A stretch of DNA of 64,000 bases from Ewingella sp963519305 (GCA_963519305.1 CAUQMS010000002.1:186001-250000), one strand, 5' to 3'. Positions 8,911 through 17,866 are shown, counted from the stretch's first letter. The notes: a model not told the origin generated them from the sequence alone. Translations and numbers: made by a program.

Positions 8911-9930
8911 ATGCCAAAAATGACCGCCCTGACGAAGATCGCCGCATCCCTTCCGGCTGCGCCACCCCGTAACCGGCGGCTGGTGCTGCTGGCTTATGAA
9001 TGTTTGTGCACTTTCGAGTTCGGCATTGCGGTCGAGGCCTTTGGCCGCGCCGATGAGCTGCTCGGAAAGCCGCTGTACGATCTCGAGGTCGCCTCGGTGG
9101 AAGAAGGCACATTTGGCGCGCAGGGTGGCGTGCGGCTGGTGGTCGATGGCGGGCTGGAGTTACTCGAAGATGCCGGAACTATTGTGATCCCCGGCTGGCG
9201 CAGCATTGACGAACCGGCCACAGAACGGCTGATTGCCGCACTGCAAAAGGCCCATGCGCGAGGTACACGAATTGTCTCTATTTGTGCAGGCAGTTTTGTG
9301 CTGGCCGCCGCAGGGTTGCTGGACGGTAAACGCGCCACTGCGCACTGGAACAGCACCCACGCGCTGGCGCAGCGGTTTCCGAAAATTCAGGTGGAACACG
9401 GCATGATTTATGTCGACGAAGGCAGCGTGATCACCTCGGCCGGAGGTGCCGCCGGTGTGGATTTATGCCTGCATCTGATCCGCCGTGATTACGGTATCGA
9501 CGTCTCCAACCGCACCGCGCGGCGCATGGTGACGCCGCCTCACCGTGAAGGGAATCAGGCACAATTTATTCAGCAACCAGTGCCGGTTCGCCCGGCCAAA
9601 ACGCTGTCGCCGCTGCTGGACGAGCTGCGCACCCGCCTGAATAAACCGCTGGCGATTGAACAACTGGCGATGGAGGCTGGCATGAGCCGCCGCACTTTCC
9701 TGCGCCGCTTTCATGACGCCACCGGTACCACGCCGGGCGAATGGATGCTCGGTGTGCGGCTGGAAAAAGCCTGCGCCCTGCTGGAAAGCGGTACGCTCAG
9801 TATTGACCGGGTGGCCGAACAGTCTGGTTTCGGCTCACCGGAAACGTTGCGTCACCACTTCCGCCAGCGCATGGGAACCACACCGACCCTCTACCGGCGG
9901 CAATTCAGCCACCCTGCGCTGACGCTGTAG
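8911..9930 (+). CDS. GlxA/FtrA-type regulator: DJ-1/PfpI-like domain fused to AraC HTH
   Basis: Two domains are visible. Residues about 20-190 form a class I glutamine amidotransferase-like (DJ-1/PfpI) sensor domain with the nucleophile-elbow pattern SICAGSFVLAAAG. Residues about 230-335 form an AraC/XylS pair of HTH motifs (AIEQLAMEAGMSRRTFLRRF; SIDRVAEQSGFGSPETLRHHF). The start is ambiguous: ATG 8911 or 8920, with no clear Shine-Dalgarno. It is divergent from the MFS exporter, its likely target. FtrA-like regulators are well known as a family, but the ligand cannot be read from sequence. Confidence 0.88.
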   Translation: MPKMTALTKIAASLPAAPPRNRRLVLLAYECLCTFEFGIAVEAFGRADELLGKPLYDLEVASVEEGTFGAQGGVRLVVDGGLELLEDAGTIVIPGWRSIDEPATERLIAALQKAHARGTRIVSICAGSFVLAAAGLLDGKRATAHWNSTHALAQRFPKIQVEHGMIYVDEGSVITSAGGAAGVDLCLHLIRRDYGIDVSNRTARRMVTPPHREGNQAQFIQQPVPVRPAKTLSPLLDELRTRLNKPLAIEQLAMEAGMSRRTFLRRFHDATGTTPGEWMLGVRLEKACALLESGTLSIDRVAEQSGFGSPETLRHHFRQRMGTTPTLYRRQFSHPALTL

Positions 9931-9934
9931 CGCC

Positions 9935-10942
9935 TTACCGGCAGACAGTCTGACTTTCCCATTCCGTTAAGAGCTGCATGATCTCGCGGGAATCTACCGG
10001 GCGCGCCGCTGGCCGGTTCAGTGAAAGCTGTCCGCCCTTGAGCGCATCCCAAACCTGCCGCACCTGATAATGGAAAGCATCGCCGTCAGCCTCCGGTGAA
10101 TAATTCTGCTCATCCCCTGCGCCTTCATAAGGCAGCACGCGGATCTGGTTGCCCTGCGCTTCAGGCAGCCACGGGTTTGACACAATGTCCATCCGCCCCT
10201 GGGTTCCGGCCACGGAAAACGCCCAGAACATGCCGTAATCTTCCGCACAATGCAGTTGTGCCAGCGTACCGTTATCGAACTGAATCACTGCCGCCGTTTC
10301 ACACACATTATTGTCGCTGTTGCGCCGCCCATGTGCCGTCAGGCTCCATGCCGGGCACTGGCCATCGGCACTGGCGTTTTGCATCACCAGATGGATCAGC
10401 GACGCCGGATAGCAACCGAGGTTGTAAATCGCACCTTTGCTGCCGGGATTCACAAACTGTGCGATGGACGCGCAGTAACTGGCATTGATGGATTTAATCT
10501 CCCCCAGCGCGCCGCCACGAATAAGAGTGGCGATCTGAGTGGCAAAAGGATGGGTCAGATACATCAGCCCTTCGAGGAAAAACACGCCGTTACGCGCCAC
10601 GGCGTCCAGCGCGGCATCGGTGTCGGCCATGTTCACGGAGAGCGATTTCTCACACAGAATGGCTTTACCGGCGTTGGCCGCTTTAATTACATATTCATGA
10701 TGAATGTGGTTTGGCAGGCCGATATACACCACGTCCACATCAGGATCGCTAATCAATGCATCGTAGTGGTCATACTGGCGCTGTACCGGATGTTGCTGCA
10801 CAAAAGCCTCAAGCCCCTGGAGTGAACGTCCGGCCACCGCATATAAATTTGAGCCGTCATGTTTTTCAATCGCCCCGGCCATGATGCCGGAAATAAAGCT
10901 GGTGCCGAGCACACCCCAGTTGAGTGGTTTGGTCGTGGTCAT
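9935..10942 (-). CDS. Gfo/Idh/MocA-family NAD(P)-dependent oxidoreductase
   Basis: This sugar- or polyol-type dehydrogenase has 335 aa. The N-terminal Rossmann domain has WGVLGTSFISGIMAGA and the family's cofactor-proximal EKS motif (AILCEKSLSVN, about residue 92). The C-terminal alpha/beta dimerisation domain carries YNLGCYPASLIHL. Start ATG 10942 overlaps the stop of the upstream ABM gene in an ATGA junction, indicating translational coupling. The substrate is unknown. Confidence 0.88.
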   Translation of the reverse strand: MTTTKPLNWGVLGTSFISGIMAGAIEKHDGSNLYAVAGRSLQGLEAFVQQHPVQRQYDHYDALISDPDVDVVYIGLPNHIHHEYVIKAANAGKAILCEKSLSVNMADTDAALDAVARNGVFFLEGLMYLTHPFATQIATLIRGGALGEIKSINASYCASIAQFVNPGSKGAIYNLGCYPASLIHLVMQNASADGQCPAWSLTAHGRRNSDNNVCETAAVIQFDNGTLAQLHCAEDYGMFWAFSVAGTQGRMDIVSNPWLPEAQGNQIRVLPYEGAGDEQNYSPEADGDAFHYQVRQVWDALKGGQLSLNRPAARPVDSREIMQLLTEWESQTVCR

Positions 10943-11247
10943 GCGGCAGGTTCCTGTTGCGGTAACTGACACAGCGTCGCCCCGACAAATTCGGTGAGGC
11001 CTGAATGGATAAACCGCTGCGTGTGGGGTTCATCAAAATGACGCTGCGACGCGGCTTCATCTTCGTAGCGCTCCCACAGAATAATGCGGCGCGGGTCCTG
11101 TTTGTCCTGCAACGCCATGGCAAAAGAGCACCCGGCTTCGCTGTTCATGTCGAGACAAAATTGATGGATTGCGGCAAGTGCGTCATTGATCGGCACATCG
11201 TCTTTGATACGGATCTCAGCGTTAACAAAATGACCTTGTATAAACAT
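10939..11247 (-). CDS. Antibiotic-biosynthesis-monooxygenase (ABM) domain protein, quinol monooxygenase-like
   Basis: Small single-domain ferredoxin-like protein of 102 aa. It has the ABM pattern CSFAMALQDKQDPRRIILWERYEDEAA followed by a His-containing segment. Related proteins (YgiN-like) act on quinols or guard against reactive metabolites. The stop codon overlaps the start of the Gfo/Idh/MocA gene, so the two are probably co-translated and functionally linked. The Shine-Dalgarno is weak (GAGA). Confidence 0.8.
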   Translation of the reverse strand: MFIQGHFVNAEIRIKDDVPINDALAAIHQFCLDMNSEAGCSFAMALQDKQDPRRIILWERYEDEAASQRHFDEPHTQRFIHSGLTEFVGATLCQLPQQEPAA

Positions 11248-11546
11248 TTTTTTCTCATGGGGTTGGCAGATGAAATCGGGTTCTGGCTCGTAGAGATCAT
11301 CGCTCTTTCTCGAAGAGCAAACAATGAAAAGCCAATATTATTAATATGTCAGCACTCCCCAAAATAGTGCGGCGTAATAGAAACTTCACCACGATGGGGC
11401 GTTATTTAAATTAACAGAGCTTCTTCGTTGCTTTTTTGAACGCAAGCGATTACCTGTGAGAAACACAATGAAAAAACCAGATGAGTTTTGTGAGCTTGCT
11501 GTTATAGTTCGCTTTTAAAACACCACTCAAACTTTCTGGGATCCTC
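11248..11546. other. Intergenic region upstream of the nucleoside transporter gene
   Basis: This 299-bp gap between divergent genes contains no ORF I believe. A TATAGT at 11503-11508 could be the -10 for the nupC-like gene. GTTGC-N10-GCAAG (11427-11445) resembles paired CytR half-sites and TGTGA at 11455-11459 a CRP half-site, as at nucleoside genes in E. coli. None is strong enough to call as a site. Confidence 0.35.
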
Positions 11547-12734
11547 ATGGCGTCAAATATAATGCATTTTCTGCTGAGCCTTATAATGGTATTCGGCATA
11601 AGCTGGCTGATTAGCTACAACAAACGCGGTGTTAAATTGCGCTATGTGTTGCAAATCCTGGTGATTGAAATCGCGCTGGCATGGGTGCTGCTCTACAGCC
11701 AGGCCGGTGTGTACCTGATTTCGGGCCTGTCGGGTGTGTTCACTAACCTGATGAGCTATGCCCGCGTCGGTACCGATTTTGTGTTCGGTGGCCTGGTCAA
11801 TGAAAACCAGTTCAGCTTCTTCTTATTCGTGCTGTGCCCGATTATCTTTATTTCCGCACTGATTGGTATTCTCCAGCACCTGCGTATTTTACCGTTAATG
11901 ATTAAAGGTATTGGTTGGGCTTTATCCAAAATTAATGGTATGCCAAAACTGGAATCCTTTAATGCAGTGAGTTCATTATTGGTCGGTCAGTCTGAAAACT
12001 TTATTGCTATTAAAGATATTGTTCCTCATCTGAATGAACGCCGGATGTATACTTTATCAGCAACGGCCATTTCTACCGTTTCCATGTCAATTGTCGGTTC
12101 TTATATGACCCTGCTGGAACCGCGCTATGTGATGCTGTCGTTGATCCTCAATATGCTCTCTACCTTCGCCGTGTTGCAGGTCGTGAACCCGTATTCTGAT
12201 GAAGCCGACAACGAAATGCCGAAGATGGAAAGACCCAAGCACAGTTTCGTAGAAATGCTGGGCGAGTACATCATGGCCGGTTTCAAAATGGCGATGATCG
12301 TGGCCGCCATGCTGGTCGGTTTCAACGCCCTGCTGGCGATGATCAACGCGATTTTCCTGCACGGCGTCGGCCTGAGCTTCCAGGATATCATCGGTTATCT
12401 GTTCTACCCGGTAGCCTGGTTGACTGGTATTGTCAGCCATGACTCCCTGACCGCAGGCAGCATCATGGGCACCAAGATTGTGGCCAATGAATTCGTTGCT
12501 ATGTTGCAGATGAAAGACCTGATCGCCCAGCTGGAACCGCGCACCGTCGCCATTCTGTCCGTGTTCCTGGTCTCCTTCGCCAACATTTCTACCGTCGGTA
12601 TTATTGCCGGTGCGGTAAAAAGTATCGAAGAAGTTCAGGGTAATATGGTCGCCCGTGCAGCCTTCCGCCTGCTGGTTGGCGCCACGCTGGTCAGCCTGTT
12701 GTCTGCGTCTATCGTAGGTTTGGTTTACCGCTAA
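11547..12734 (+). CDS. NupC/CNT-family nucleoside:H+ symporter
   Basis: Concentrative nucleoside transporter of 395 aa in the inner membrane. It has the CNT domains in order: an N-terminal three-helix part, a gate region (FVFGGLV; FFLFVLCPIIFISALIGIL), the conserved LESFNAVSSLLVGQSENFIAIK motif, and the C-terminal EFVAM...FANISTVGIIAGA segment. These are hallmarks of the family. NupC and NupX/YeiJ-like members cannot be separated with certainty here. A hairpin follows the stop. Confidence 0.92.
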   Translation: MASNIMHFLLSLIMVFGISWLISYNKRGVKLRYVLQILVIEIALAWVLLYSQAGVYLISGLSGVFTNLMSYARVGTDFVFGGLVNENQFSFFLFVLCPIIFISALIGILQHLRILPLMIKGIGWALSKINGMPKLESFNAVSSLLVGQSENFIAIKDIVPHLNERRMYTLSATAISTVSMSIVGSYMTLLEPRYVMLSLILNMLSTFAVLQVVNPYSDEADNEMPKMERPKHSFVEMLGEYIMAGFKMAMIVAAMLVGFNALLAMINAIFLHGVGLSFQDIIGYLFYPVAWLTGIVSHDSLTAGSIMGTKIVANEFVAMLQMKDLIAQLEPRTVAILSVFLVSFANISTVGIIAGAVKSIEEVQGNMVARAAFRLLVGATLVSLLSASIVGLVYR

Positions 12735-12751
12735 GTTCCTCGCCATCTTTT

Positions 12752-12774
12752 AAGGGCAGCGCGTTGCTGCCCTT
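12752..12774 (+). terminator. Hairpin after the nucleoside transporter gene
   Basis: AAGGGCAGC paired with GCTGCCCTT (5-nt loop) 18 bp after the stop codon. The following bases (ACTCCCC) are not a T-run, so termination may be inefficient. Confidence 0.5.
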
Positions 12775-12825
12775 ACTCCCCAGTTAAGCTACAGTTAAGC
12801 CATGATCTTTCCAGAAGGTTTAACT

Positions 12826-13491
12826 ATGCTCTCCGTTAAGCACTATCTTCACACCCGTCCCCGTTTGTTGATCGCCATTGCCGCAGGTGTGGTCTGCTAT
12901 TTTTCGCTCCCCCTGCTGCCTGCGCATTTATCCCAGTTTGAACGCCTGATGGTCAGCTGGAACGTGCTGGCGTGGCTTTATCTCATCATGATCTGGACGT
13001 TAATGATGACGGCCGCCCCACAGCGCATCCGCACGATTGCCCGCGCGCAGGATGAGAGCGCAAGCCAGGTGCTGATGCTGGTGAGCATCACCTGTCTGGT
13101 CAGTATGCTGGTGATTTTCATGGAGCTGAGTACGGTGAAACAGCTCTCCGGCGCGGCCAAATCTTTTCATCTGATCCTGACGGTCACCACGCTGATTGTG
13201 TCATGGTCCCTGCTGCCTACGGCCTTTTCGATGCACTATGCCCACCTCTACTACCGGCACAGTGCCGAAGAACACAAGGCGCTGCTGTTTCCGGATAAAA
13301 TCGAAAAACCGGAATACTGGGATTTCCTCTACTTCTCCTTCACGCTGGCCGTTGCCTGCCAGACGGCGGATGTCGCGACCGGCAATACGGAAGTCCGCCG
13401 CATCACGCTGATTCAGTCCATCATGGCGTTTGTGTTCAATCTGGCGATTTTAGGCCTGTCGGTGAACGTGGCCGCCGGGCTGATGAGTTAG
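12826..13491 (+). CDS. DUF1345-family membrane protein
   Basis: Predicted inner-membrane protein of 221 aa with about five hydrophobic segments. It carries the family's central FSMHYAHLYYR segment and the later YWDFLYFSFTLAVACQTADV motif, which I recognise as DUF1345. The function is unknown. An in-frame ATG at 12802 exists, but 12826 (MLSVKHY) has AGAAGG at good spacing. It stands alone between the transporter hairpin and the ArsR gene. Confidence 0.8.
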   Translation: MLSVKHYLHTRPRLLIAIAAGVVCYFSLPLLPAHLSQFERLMVSWNVLAWLYLIMIWTLMMTAAPQRIRTIARAQDESASQVLMLVSITCLVSMLVIFMELSTVKQLSGAAKSFHLILTVTTLIVSWSLLPTAFSMHYAHLYYRHSAEEHKALLFPDKIEKPEYWDFLYFSFTLAVACQTADVATGNTEVRRITLIQSIMAFVFNLAILGLSVNVAAGLMS

Positions 13492-13641
13492 TTCACGCCC
13501 GCTATCCCGCTTCCCTTCGCTACATTCTGACCTCAGCGCGGACCGCCCGCCTGAGGGGCTTTCGCACAGCTTTTATGCGCAACAGTTTCTATTTTTCAGG
13601 TAAAACTTGCGCATCACATAAGTGGATACTAATGTTTTACC

Positions 13642-13953
13642 ATGACTGAAAATAATATCTTCAAAGCGCTGGCCGACCCCACCCGCCGCGCTATCTTCGA
13701 GAAACTGGCGACCGGTGGCCTGAACGCCACTGCGCTGCGGGAAGGTATGACGATCAGCCAGTCGGCCATGTCCCAGCATCTTACGATTCTGCGTAACGCT
13801 AACCTGGTGCGCGAAGAGCGACAGGGGCGTTTTGTTCATTATGAAGTTGATCCGCACGGTCTGGCGTTTATTACCCAGTGGCTGGAAAAGTACCGCGCCT
13901 TCTGGCCGGAGCGCATCGACACGTTGAAAACTGTGCTGAAGGATATGGAGTGA
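13642..13953 (+). CDS. ArsR-family transcriptional regulator (SRPBCC-partner type)
   Basis: Winged-helix protein of 103 aa. It has FKALADPTRRAIFEKLATG at the N-terminus and the recognition helix in QSAMSQHLTILRNANLV. There are no Cys pairs, so metal sensing is unlikely. This subtype is commonly found next to an SRPBCC/AHSA1 gene, as here. No good Shine-Dalgarno is visible before the ATG. It probably heads a set with the SRPBCC gene (5-bp gap) and the ClpP paralogue. Confidence 0.88.
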   Translation: MTENNIFKALADPTRRAIFEKLATGGLNATALREGMTISQSAMSQHLTILRNANLVREERQGRFVHYEVDPHGLAFITQWLEKYRAFWPERIDTLKTVLKDME

Positions 13954-13958
13954 ATGAC

Positions 13959-14294
13959 ATGAAAAGCCGGATGCCAACTCAGCCCCTTGTGCTGAAATAT
14001 GAGCTTGATGCGCCACCGGAAAAAGTCTGGCGGGCCATCAGCCAGCCCGCCTTGCGTAAGCAGTGGCTGCCAGCAGAGGCACTGGTCGGGAGCGACCCGA
14101 TATATTCCCTGCCCGGCGAAGCGATCCGCTACCCAATGCGGGACAATGCGCCGCCATTTCTTGAAAGCATAGTGACTTTTCAGCTCAGGCCTAACGCACT
14201 GGGCGGTACCACACTCACTATCACTCACGGGCTGGATGATCCCCGCTTGGTCGCCGCTAATGATACTCAGTCCGGCCTGATGTGTGCCGCCTGA
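13959..14294 (+). CDS. SRPBCC (AHSA1/START-like) domain protein
   Basis: Ligand-binding helix-grip-fold protein of 111 aa. It has the characteristic start LVLKYELDAPPEKVWRAIS, then PALRKQWLP, and a later HGLDDPR. It appears somewhat short for the family. It starts 5 bp after the arsR-like stop, so the two are almost certainly co-transcribed. A GTG at 13950 in the same frame overlaps the ArsR stop and is a second start candidate. Confidence 0.75.
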   Translation: MKSRMPTQPLVLKYELDAPPEKVWRAISQPALRKQWLPAEALVGSDPIYSLPGEAIRYPMRDNAPPFLESIVTFQLRPNALGGTTLTITHGLDDPRLVAANDTQSGLMCAA

Positions 14295-14338
14295 GGCAAC
14301 AAATCACAACAAATTTCCCTGATTAAAGGAGTTCGCCC

Positions 14339-14935
14339 ATGCGCGAAATGATGCAACTCGTTCCGATGGTGGTCGAGCAATCCAGCACGGGCGAACGCTC
14401 TTTCGATATCTATTCCCGCCTGCTGCGCGACCGGATCATTTTCCTCAACGGTGAGGTTAACGATCCCCTGTCCACGCTCATCTGCGCGCAACTGTTATTT
14501 CTGGAAGCAGAAAATCCCGGCAAACCGATCAACCTCTATATCAACTCACCCGGTGGCGTTATCACCAGCGGTCTGGCGATTTATGACACGATGCGGTTTA
14601 TTCAGGCCCCCGTGCACACTTTATGTATGGGTACGGCGGGTTCGATGGGGTCATTCCTGCTGATGGCCGGCGAGCCCGGTCACCGAATGGCACTGCCAAA
14701 CGCCAGTATCGTGGTGCACCAGCCATCCGGAGGGTTTCAGGGGCAGGCCTCGGACATTTTCATCCATGCGCAGGAGATGCAGCATACCAAACGCCGCATC
14801 ACCGCGTTGTATGCGCAGCATTGCGACCAGAGTGTTGAAGAGGCTGAGCGCGCGCTCGACCGCGACAACTTTATGACCGCAGAGCAGGCTCTCGAGTGGC
14901 GGCTGATTGACCGCATCCTGACCCGTAGACCTTAA
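14339..14935 (+). CDS. Second ClpP-like ATP-dependent protease proteolytic subunit
   Basis: ClpP paralogue of 198 aa, clearly related to E. coli ClpP. The triad is intact: Ser102 in GSMGS, His127 in VVHQPSGG and Asp176 in DRDNF, by alignment from memory with E. coli precursor Ser111/His136/Asp185. The handle region GGFQGQASDIFIHAQEM is conserved. It lacks the E. coli propeptide length at the N-terminus. No clpX or other AAA+ gene is adjacent; it sits instead behind an ArsR-SRPBCC pair, 44 bp after the latter. Shine-Dalgarno AAAGGAG precedes the ATG. It would either use the genome's ClpX/ClpA or mix with the main ClpP. Confidence 0.9.
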   Translation: MREMMQLVPMVVEQSSTGERSFDIYSRLLRDRIIFLNGEVNDPLSTLICAQLLFLEAENPGKPINLYINSPGGVITSGLAIYDTMRFIQAPVHTLCMGTAGSMGSFLLMAGEPGHRMALPNASIVVHQPSGGFQGQASDIFIHAQEMQHTKRRITALYAQHCDQSVEEAERALDRDNFMTAEQALEWRLIDRILTRRP

Positions 14936-15087
14936 CCTTCTATGACGAGCGGAATGTTTCACTCCCTCCCAAGAGCCAGGGAAATGGCCCCCCTTTTAAC
15001 AAGTTTAGATTGTCACCCAGCGGCGGCAATTCTACTGTGAGTGCGGGGTATTGCTGATAAGAACATCAGCCAACGCTGTCCCTTGGG

Positions 15088-15984
15088 TTATCTCATTGCG
15101 GAAGGTGAACAACCAAAACGCTTTTGAAAACGCTCCGCGAAACGGACCCTGGATTTATAACCGCAGGCTTCTGCTATACGTGCCATATCCCATTTCGTGC
15201 TTTGCAACAACATCATGCCGTAATGCATACGCGCATCGATCAACAAATCCTCGAATCGTACCTGTTCGGTGGCAAGACGCCGCCTAAGTGTTGCCGGGCT
15301 CATAGCCACGATTTTACCTGCGGTTTCTGCTGTCCAATGCTTTTCTGGCGTCTCAAAAATCATGGTACGAAGCCGGCTTGAAATGCTATCAACCGGTATA
15401 TGCGCGAAAGTATGCCCCCGCTCAGCCAACGCGACCAGAAAATCGAGGAGTCGGTATTGCAACCGCACGTCACTGATCTCCTGCTTTTCCACACTTCCCA
15501 CAACGTGATAGAGCGTTGCCAGAAGATCGTCATCAAGAGGAACTCTTTTAAAAGCGCGATTATCGGTGCTTACAGGAGGTGTCACCGCGTGATAAGTGCG
15601 GTGGAATAAATCCAGTAGCTCTGCTGATAATGTCAGAAATATCGAGCGAAAGATCTGGTTATCACCAGCAGGTGTTTTTTTCAAATCTGAGTGAGTATGG
15701 CGTTCAATCAAGAGCAATTCCGTAGGGGCATCTATTAACAGTTGCTGCCCCCCTTCGGAGATATTGAGATGGCCAGATAAAATTACCAGCACCGTTGCTT
15801 CATGGAAAAGAAACTGCGGAGTATTTACCTCCCGTTTCAGTAATGGTTGGCACAAGCCACATAGCTGATGCCTTAACACCGGCGCCCCTGAAGGAGAATG
15901 CCATAGTAAAGACTCCGCATTAGGCTGGCGGCTTGTTTTCTGCTCGGTGGAGGAAAATCTCTGGCTCATACTCTGGACCTGCAT
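15088..15984 (-). CDS. AraC-family transcriptional regulator
   Basis: Protein of 298 aa. The C-terminal 100 residues carry the double HTH: AETAGKIVAMSPATLRRRLA, and MARIAEACGYKSRVRFAERFQKRFG. The N-terminal about 180 residues look like a cupin-type effector domain. It starts 4 bp after the stop of the PEBP gene, so the two form an operon. An alternative ATG at 15969 has a weak site (AGGTCC). The target is unknown. Confidence 0.85.
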   Translation of the reverse strand: MQVQSMSQRFSSTEQKTSRQPNAESLLWHSPSGAPVLRHQLCGLCQPLLKREVNTPQFLFHEATVLVILSGHLNISEGGQQLLIDAPTELLLIERHTHSDLKKTPAGDNQIFRSIFLTLSAELLDLFHRTYHAVTPPVSTDNRAFKRVPLDDDLLATLYHVVGSVEKQEISDVRLQYRLLDFLVALAERGHTFAHIPVDSISSRLRTMIFETPEKHWTAETAGKIVAMSPATLRRRLATEQVRFEDLLIDARMHYGMMLLQSTKWDMARIAEACGYKSRVRFAERFQKRFGCSPSAMR

Positions 15985-15988
15985 ATTG

Positions 15989-16630
15989 TTATTGTGCCGT
16001 GGTTCCTACGGCAGGATTTAGGCTGTAAAGGCCGGTAATACTGGCCTGAGCCAAAACAGGCGCCTTTGTCAGGGCAGCGCAAACATTCTCCCCTGTAAGT
16101 TGTCCCTGAACATTCAGACTTTGGCTCGCAAGAGCATAAACGGTGAAAATATAATGGTGAACAAGCGTATCGTTCCAGGGCGGGCACGGTCCGTCATAAC
16201 CATAGTATTCCCCTTTCATTTGCTCATCGGCAGCAAACCACCCGGTATAGTCGTTAATGCCATGTCGATGGGCTGAAGGCGCATCTGGGCCGGATTTCCC
16301 TCGCGCAGTGATCCCATCAGAGTGATAGCCTGACGCAATTTCTGTTGTATTGGCGGGAATATCCAGCAATAACCAATGGAAGAAGTCAACGCGTGGAAGC
16401 GACTCAGGGACAACTCGCCCCTCTTGATTCACGTCATCACCGCGGCTGGGTACATCAGGGTCATGACAGATGACAACGAAGGATTGAGTTTCAGCCGGAG
16501 CATCACTCCAACAAAGATGCGGGTTACGGTTTGCCGATAGAGCAATATGATTGACGGTATCGGGTATAGCAAACGCAAATTCACCGGGAATTACGTCGCC
16601 ATCTTTAAAACTCTGGCTGGTCAGTTTCAT
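15989..16630 (-). CDS. YbhB/YbcL-type phosphatidylethanolamine-binding (PEBP/RKIP-like) protein
   Basis: PEBP-fold protein of 213 aa. It has the family's anion-pocket motifs: DPDVPSRG (DPDxP-like) and a later FFHWLLLDIP, followed by GYYGYDGPCPP-like residues (positions about 150-160, YYGYDGPCPPWND). It starts at ATG 16630 with GAGAT upstream; an ORF extension to 16666 is not supported. No signal peptide is seen, so it is cytosolic. It is the first gene of a two-gene unit with the AraC regulator. Confidence 0.88.
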   Translation of the reverse strand: MKLTSQSFKDGDVIPGEFAFAIPDTVNHIALSANRNPHLCWSDAPAETQSFVVICHDPDVPSRGDDVNQEGRVVPESLPRVDFFHWLLLDIPANTTEIASGYHSDGITARGKSGPDAPSAHRHGINDYTGWFAADEQMKGEYYGYDGPCPPWNDTLVHHYIFTVYALASQSLNVQGQLTGENVCAALTKAPVLAQASITGLYSLNPAVGTTAQ

Positions 16631-16815
16631 AAAATTATCTCGTATTAGTTTTAATAATTTCGGCATACGCCAATATATGACCTACCTATTATAATTTTTA
16701 ATAAGATAATTTTATTACCAAATGCAATCAAAATTAAACCAGAAACAATCAAAATGAGTGCCTGGAGCACTTTTATTAAGATTTTTAGTCAGGTTAAATA
16801 AAACAAGTCTCTGCC

Positions 16816-16860
16816 AAAAAGGTCGAAACGCCCTTGCAGCGTTGGCTTGCGCAAGGGCGT
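16816..16860 (-). terminator. Terminator after the exported protein gene
   Basis: Perfect 10-bp stem ACGCCCTTGC/GCAAGGGCGT with a 13-nt loop. On the minus strand it is followed by TTTCGACCTTTTT. It is placed 28 bp after the stop of the gene ending at 16888. Confidence 0.75.
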
Positions 16861-16887
16861 AATCATAACGTGGAAATCAAAACGACA

Positions 16888-17445
16888 TTACTTACCGAGG
16901 ATATTGTTCACTGCAGCTGCGTGCCCGGCTTTATCTTTAGCGCCCGAGATCACCTGAATGACGGTGAACTTTTTCTCGCCGGCGGCCAGTAAGGTTGCCT
17001 GCAGAACATCATTGCCGTCCATCTTATCGCTGGCTTCAATGTGATCCACTTCCAGCCCTTTGACGTTTTCGATCTTTTCACTGGTCACCGTGTAGCTCGG
17101 TGAAGCTTGCTTCTGTTTATCCTTTATGGCTTTCATGCCTTCTAGAAAATCAGCATCGCTGCCGGCGCGGGCAACCAACGGGATGTCATCTTCGCCGATC
17201 AGCAGAACGCGTTTTTCCTGCTTGCTGACATACATTTTACCCGGTCCCCCGCCAGGAACGGGCTGTACTTCATAACCCGTCAGGTTGAATACCAGTTTGC
17301 CGTTGAGTAAGGTCACGGTTTGGGTAGTCCCGGCGGTGGCGGCCGGTGCTTTCACTTCCGCTGCCGTAGCCAGAGAGGTTACGCCGCCGAGTGTCGTCAT
17401 CAGGCACAATGAAACCATCAGATTTAGCGATTTTCTTAACTTCAT
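16888..17445 (-). CDS. Exported protein of unknown function
   Basis: Protein of 185 aa with a clear Sec signal peptide (MKLRKSLNLMVSLCLMTTL, cleavage after TSLATA). The mature part has two short beta-rich segments (KLVFNLTGYEVQPVPGG; KRVLLIGEDDIPLVARAG) and a C-terminal stretch ending AAAVNNILGK. It is faintly like DcrB-type periplasmic proteins, but I would not assign it. ATG 17445 with AAGGGA upstream is preferred over an ORF extension to 17502. A terminator follows it. Confidence 0.75.
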   Translation of the reverse strand: MKLRKSLNLMVSLCLMTTLGGVTSLATAAEVKAPAATAGTTQTVTLLNGKLVFNLTGYEVQPVPGGGPGKMYVSKQEKRVLLIGEDDIPLVARAGSDADFLEGMKAIKDKQKQASPSYTVTSEKIENVKGLEVDHIEASDKMDGNDVLQATLLAAGEKKFTVIQVISGAKDKAGHAAAVNNILGK

Positions 17446-17524
17446 GTTGAATTCCCTTCTTCCTGTAAATTCTCTGTATGGGTGACAAGTGATAATTCGC
17501 ACATTACCCGCACTGCAGAGAGGG

Positions 17525-17866
17525 TTATTTCATCAGATCGTGAATACATATTCCCGAGCCGACTAAAAACAAAATTATTGGCCAATAACGTACCGGGATA
17601 AAAAAGAATTTATGCGTTCTTTCTGGTTCGAACATTGGCTGGCTGTCGGTCATTTTGGCGACCAACGCCAATAGCTTTTCCTGCCTGATCGCATAAACGA
17701 AAATGCAGCACAGAATGGATGCCAGTATAAATGTAGCGCCTGTTGCCCATAAATGCGCAGAAAAATAGCCCACGTACCAAATGATATCGACGATCCATTT
17801 TAAAAATAGGTAGGCGACCGAAATCAATACGGCGATAAAAAACCCTACTCCGCTCCACACTATCAT
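17525..17866 (-). CDS. Small membrane protein of unknown function
   Basis: Predicted 113-aa protein with about three hydrophobic segments (residues 5-22, 42-62 and the C-terminal 12). Start ATG 17866 has AAGGAT seven nt upstream; ATG 17902 has a site too close (2 nt). The C-terminal segment FFFIPVRYWPIILFLVGSG matches the pattern seen in the divergent small membrane protein at 17954-18244. The two are probably paralogues. No family recognised. Confidence 0.65.
   Translation of the reverse strand: MIVWSGVGFFIAVLISVAYLFLKWIVDIIWYVGYFSAHLWATGATFILASILCCIFVYAIRQEKLLALVAKMTDSQPMFEPERTHKFFFIPVRYWPIILFLVGSGICIHDLMK

Noticed and set aside
11427..11459. CytR-like half-sites and CRP half-site before the nucleoside transporter gene
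   Set aside because: Only partial matches and poor placement relative to the likely -10; mentioned in the region entry but not called.
12087..12746. 219-codon ORF on the minus strand, opposite the nucleoside transporter gene
   Set aside because: Low-complexity His/Gln/Asp-rich product with no start signals; a shadow of the clear NupC-type gene.
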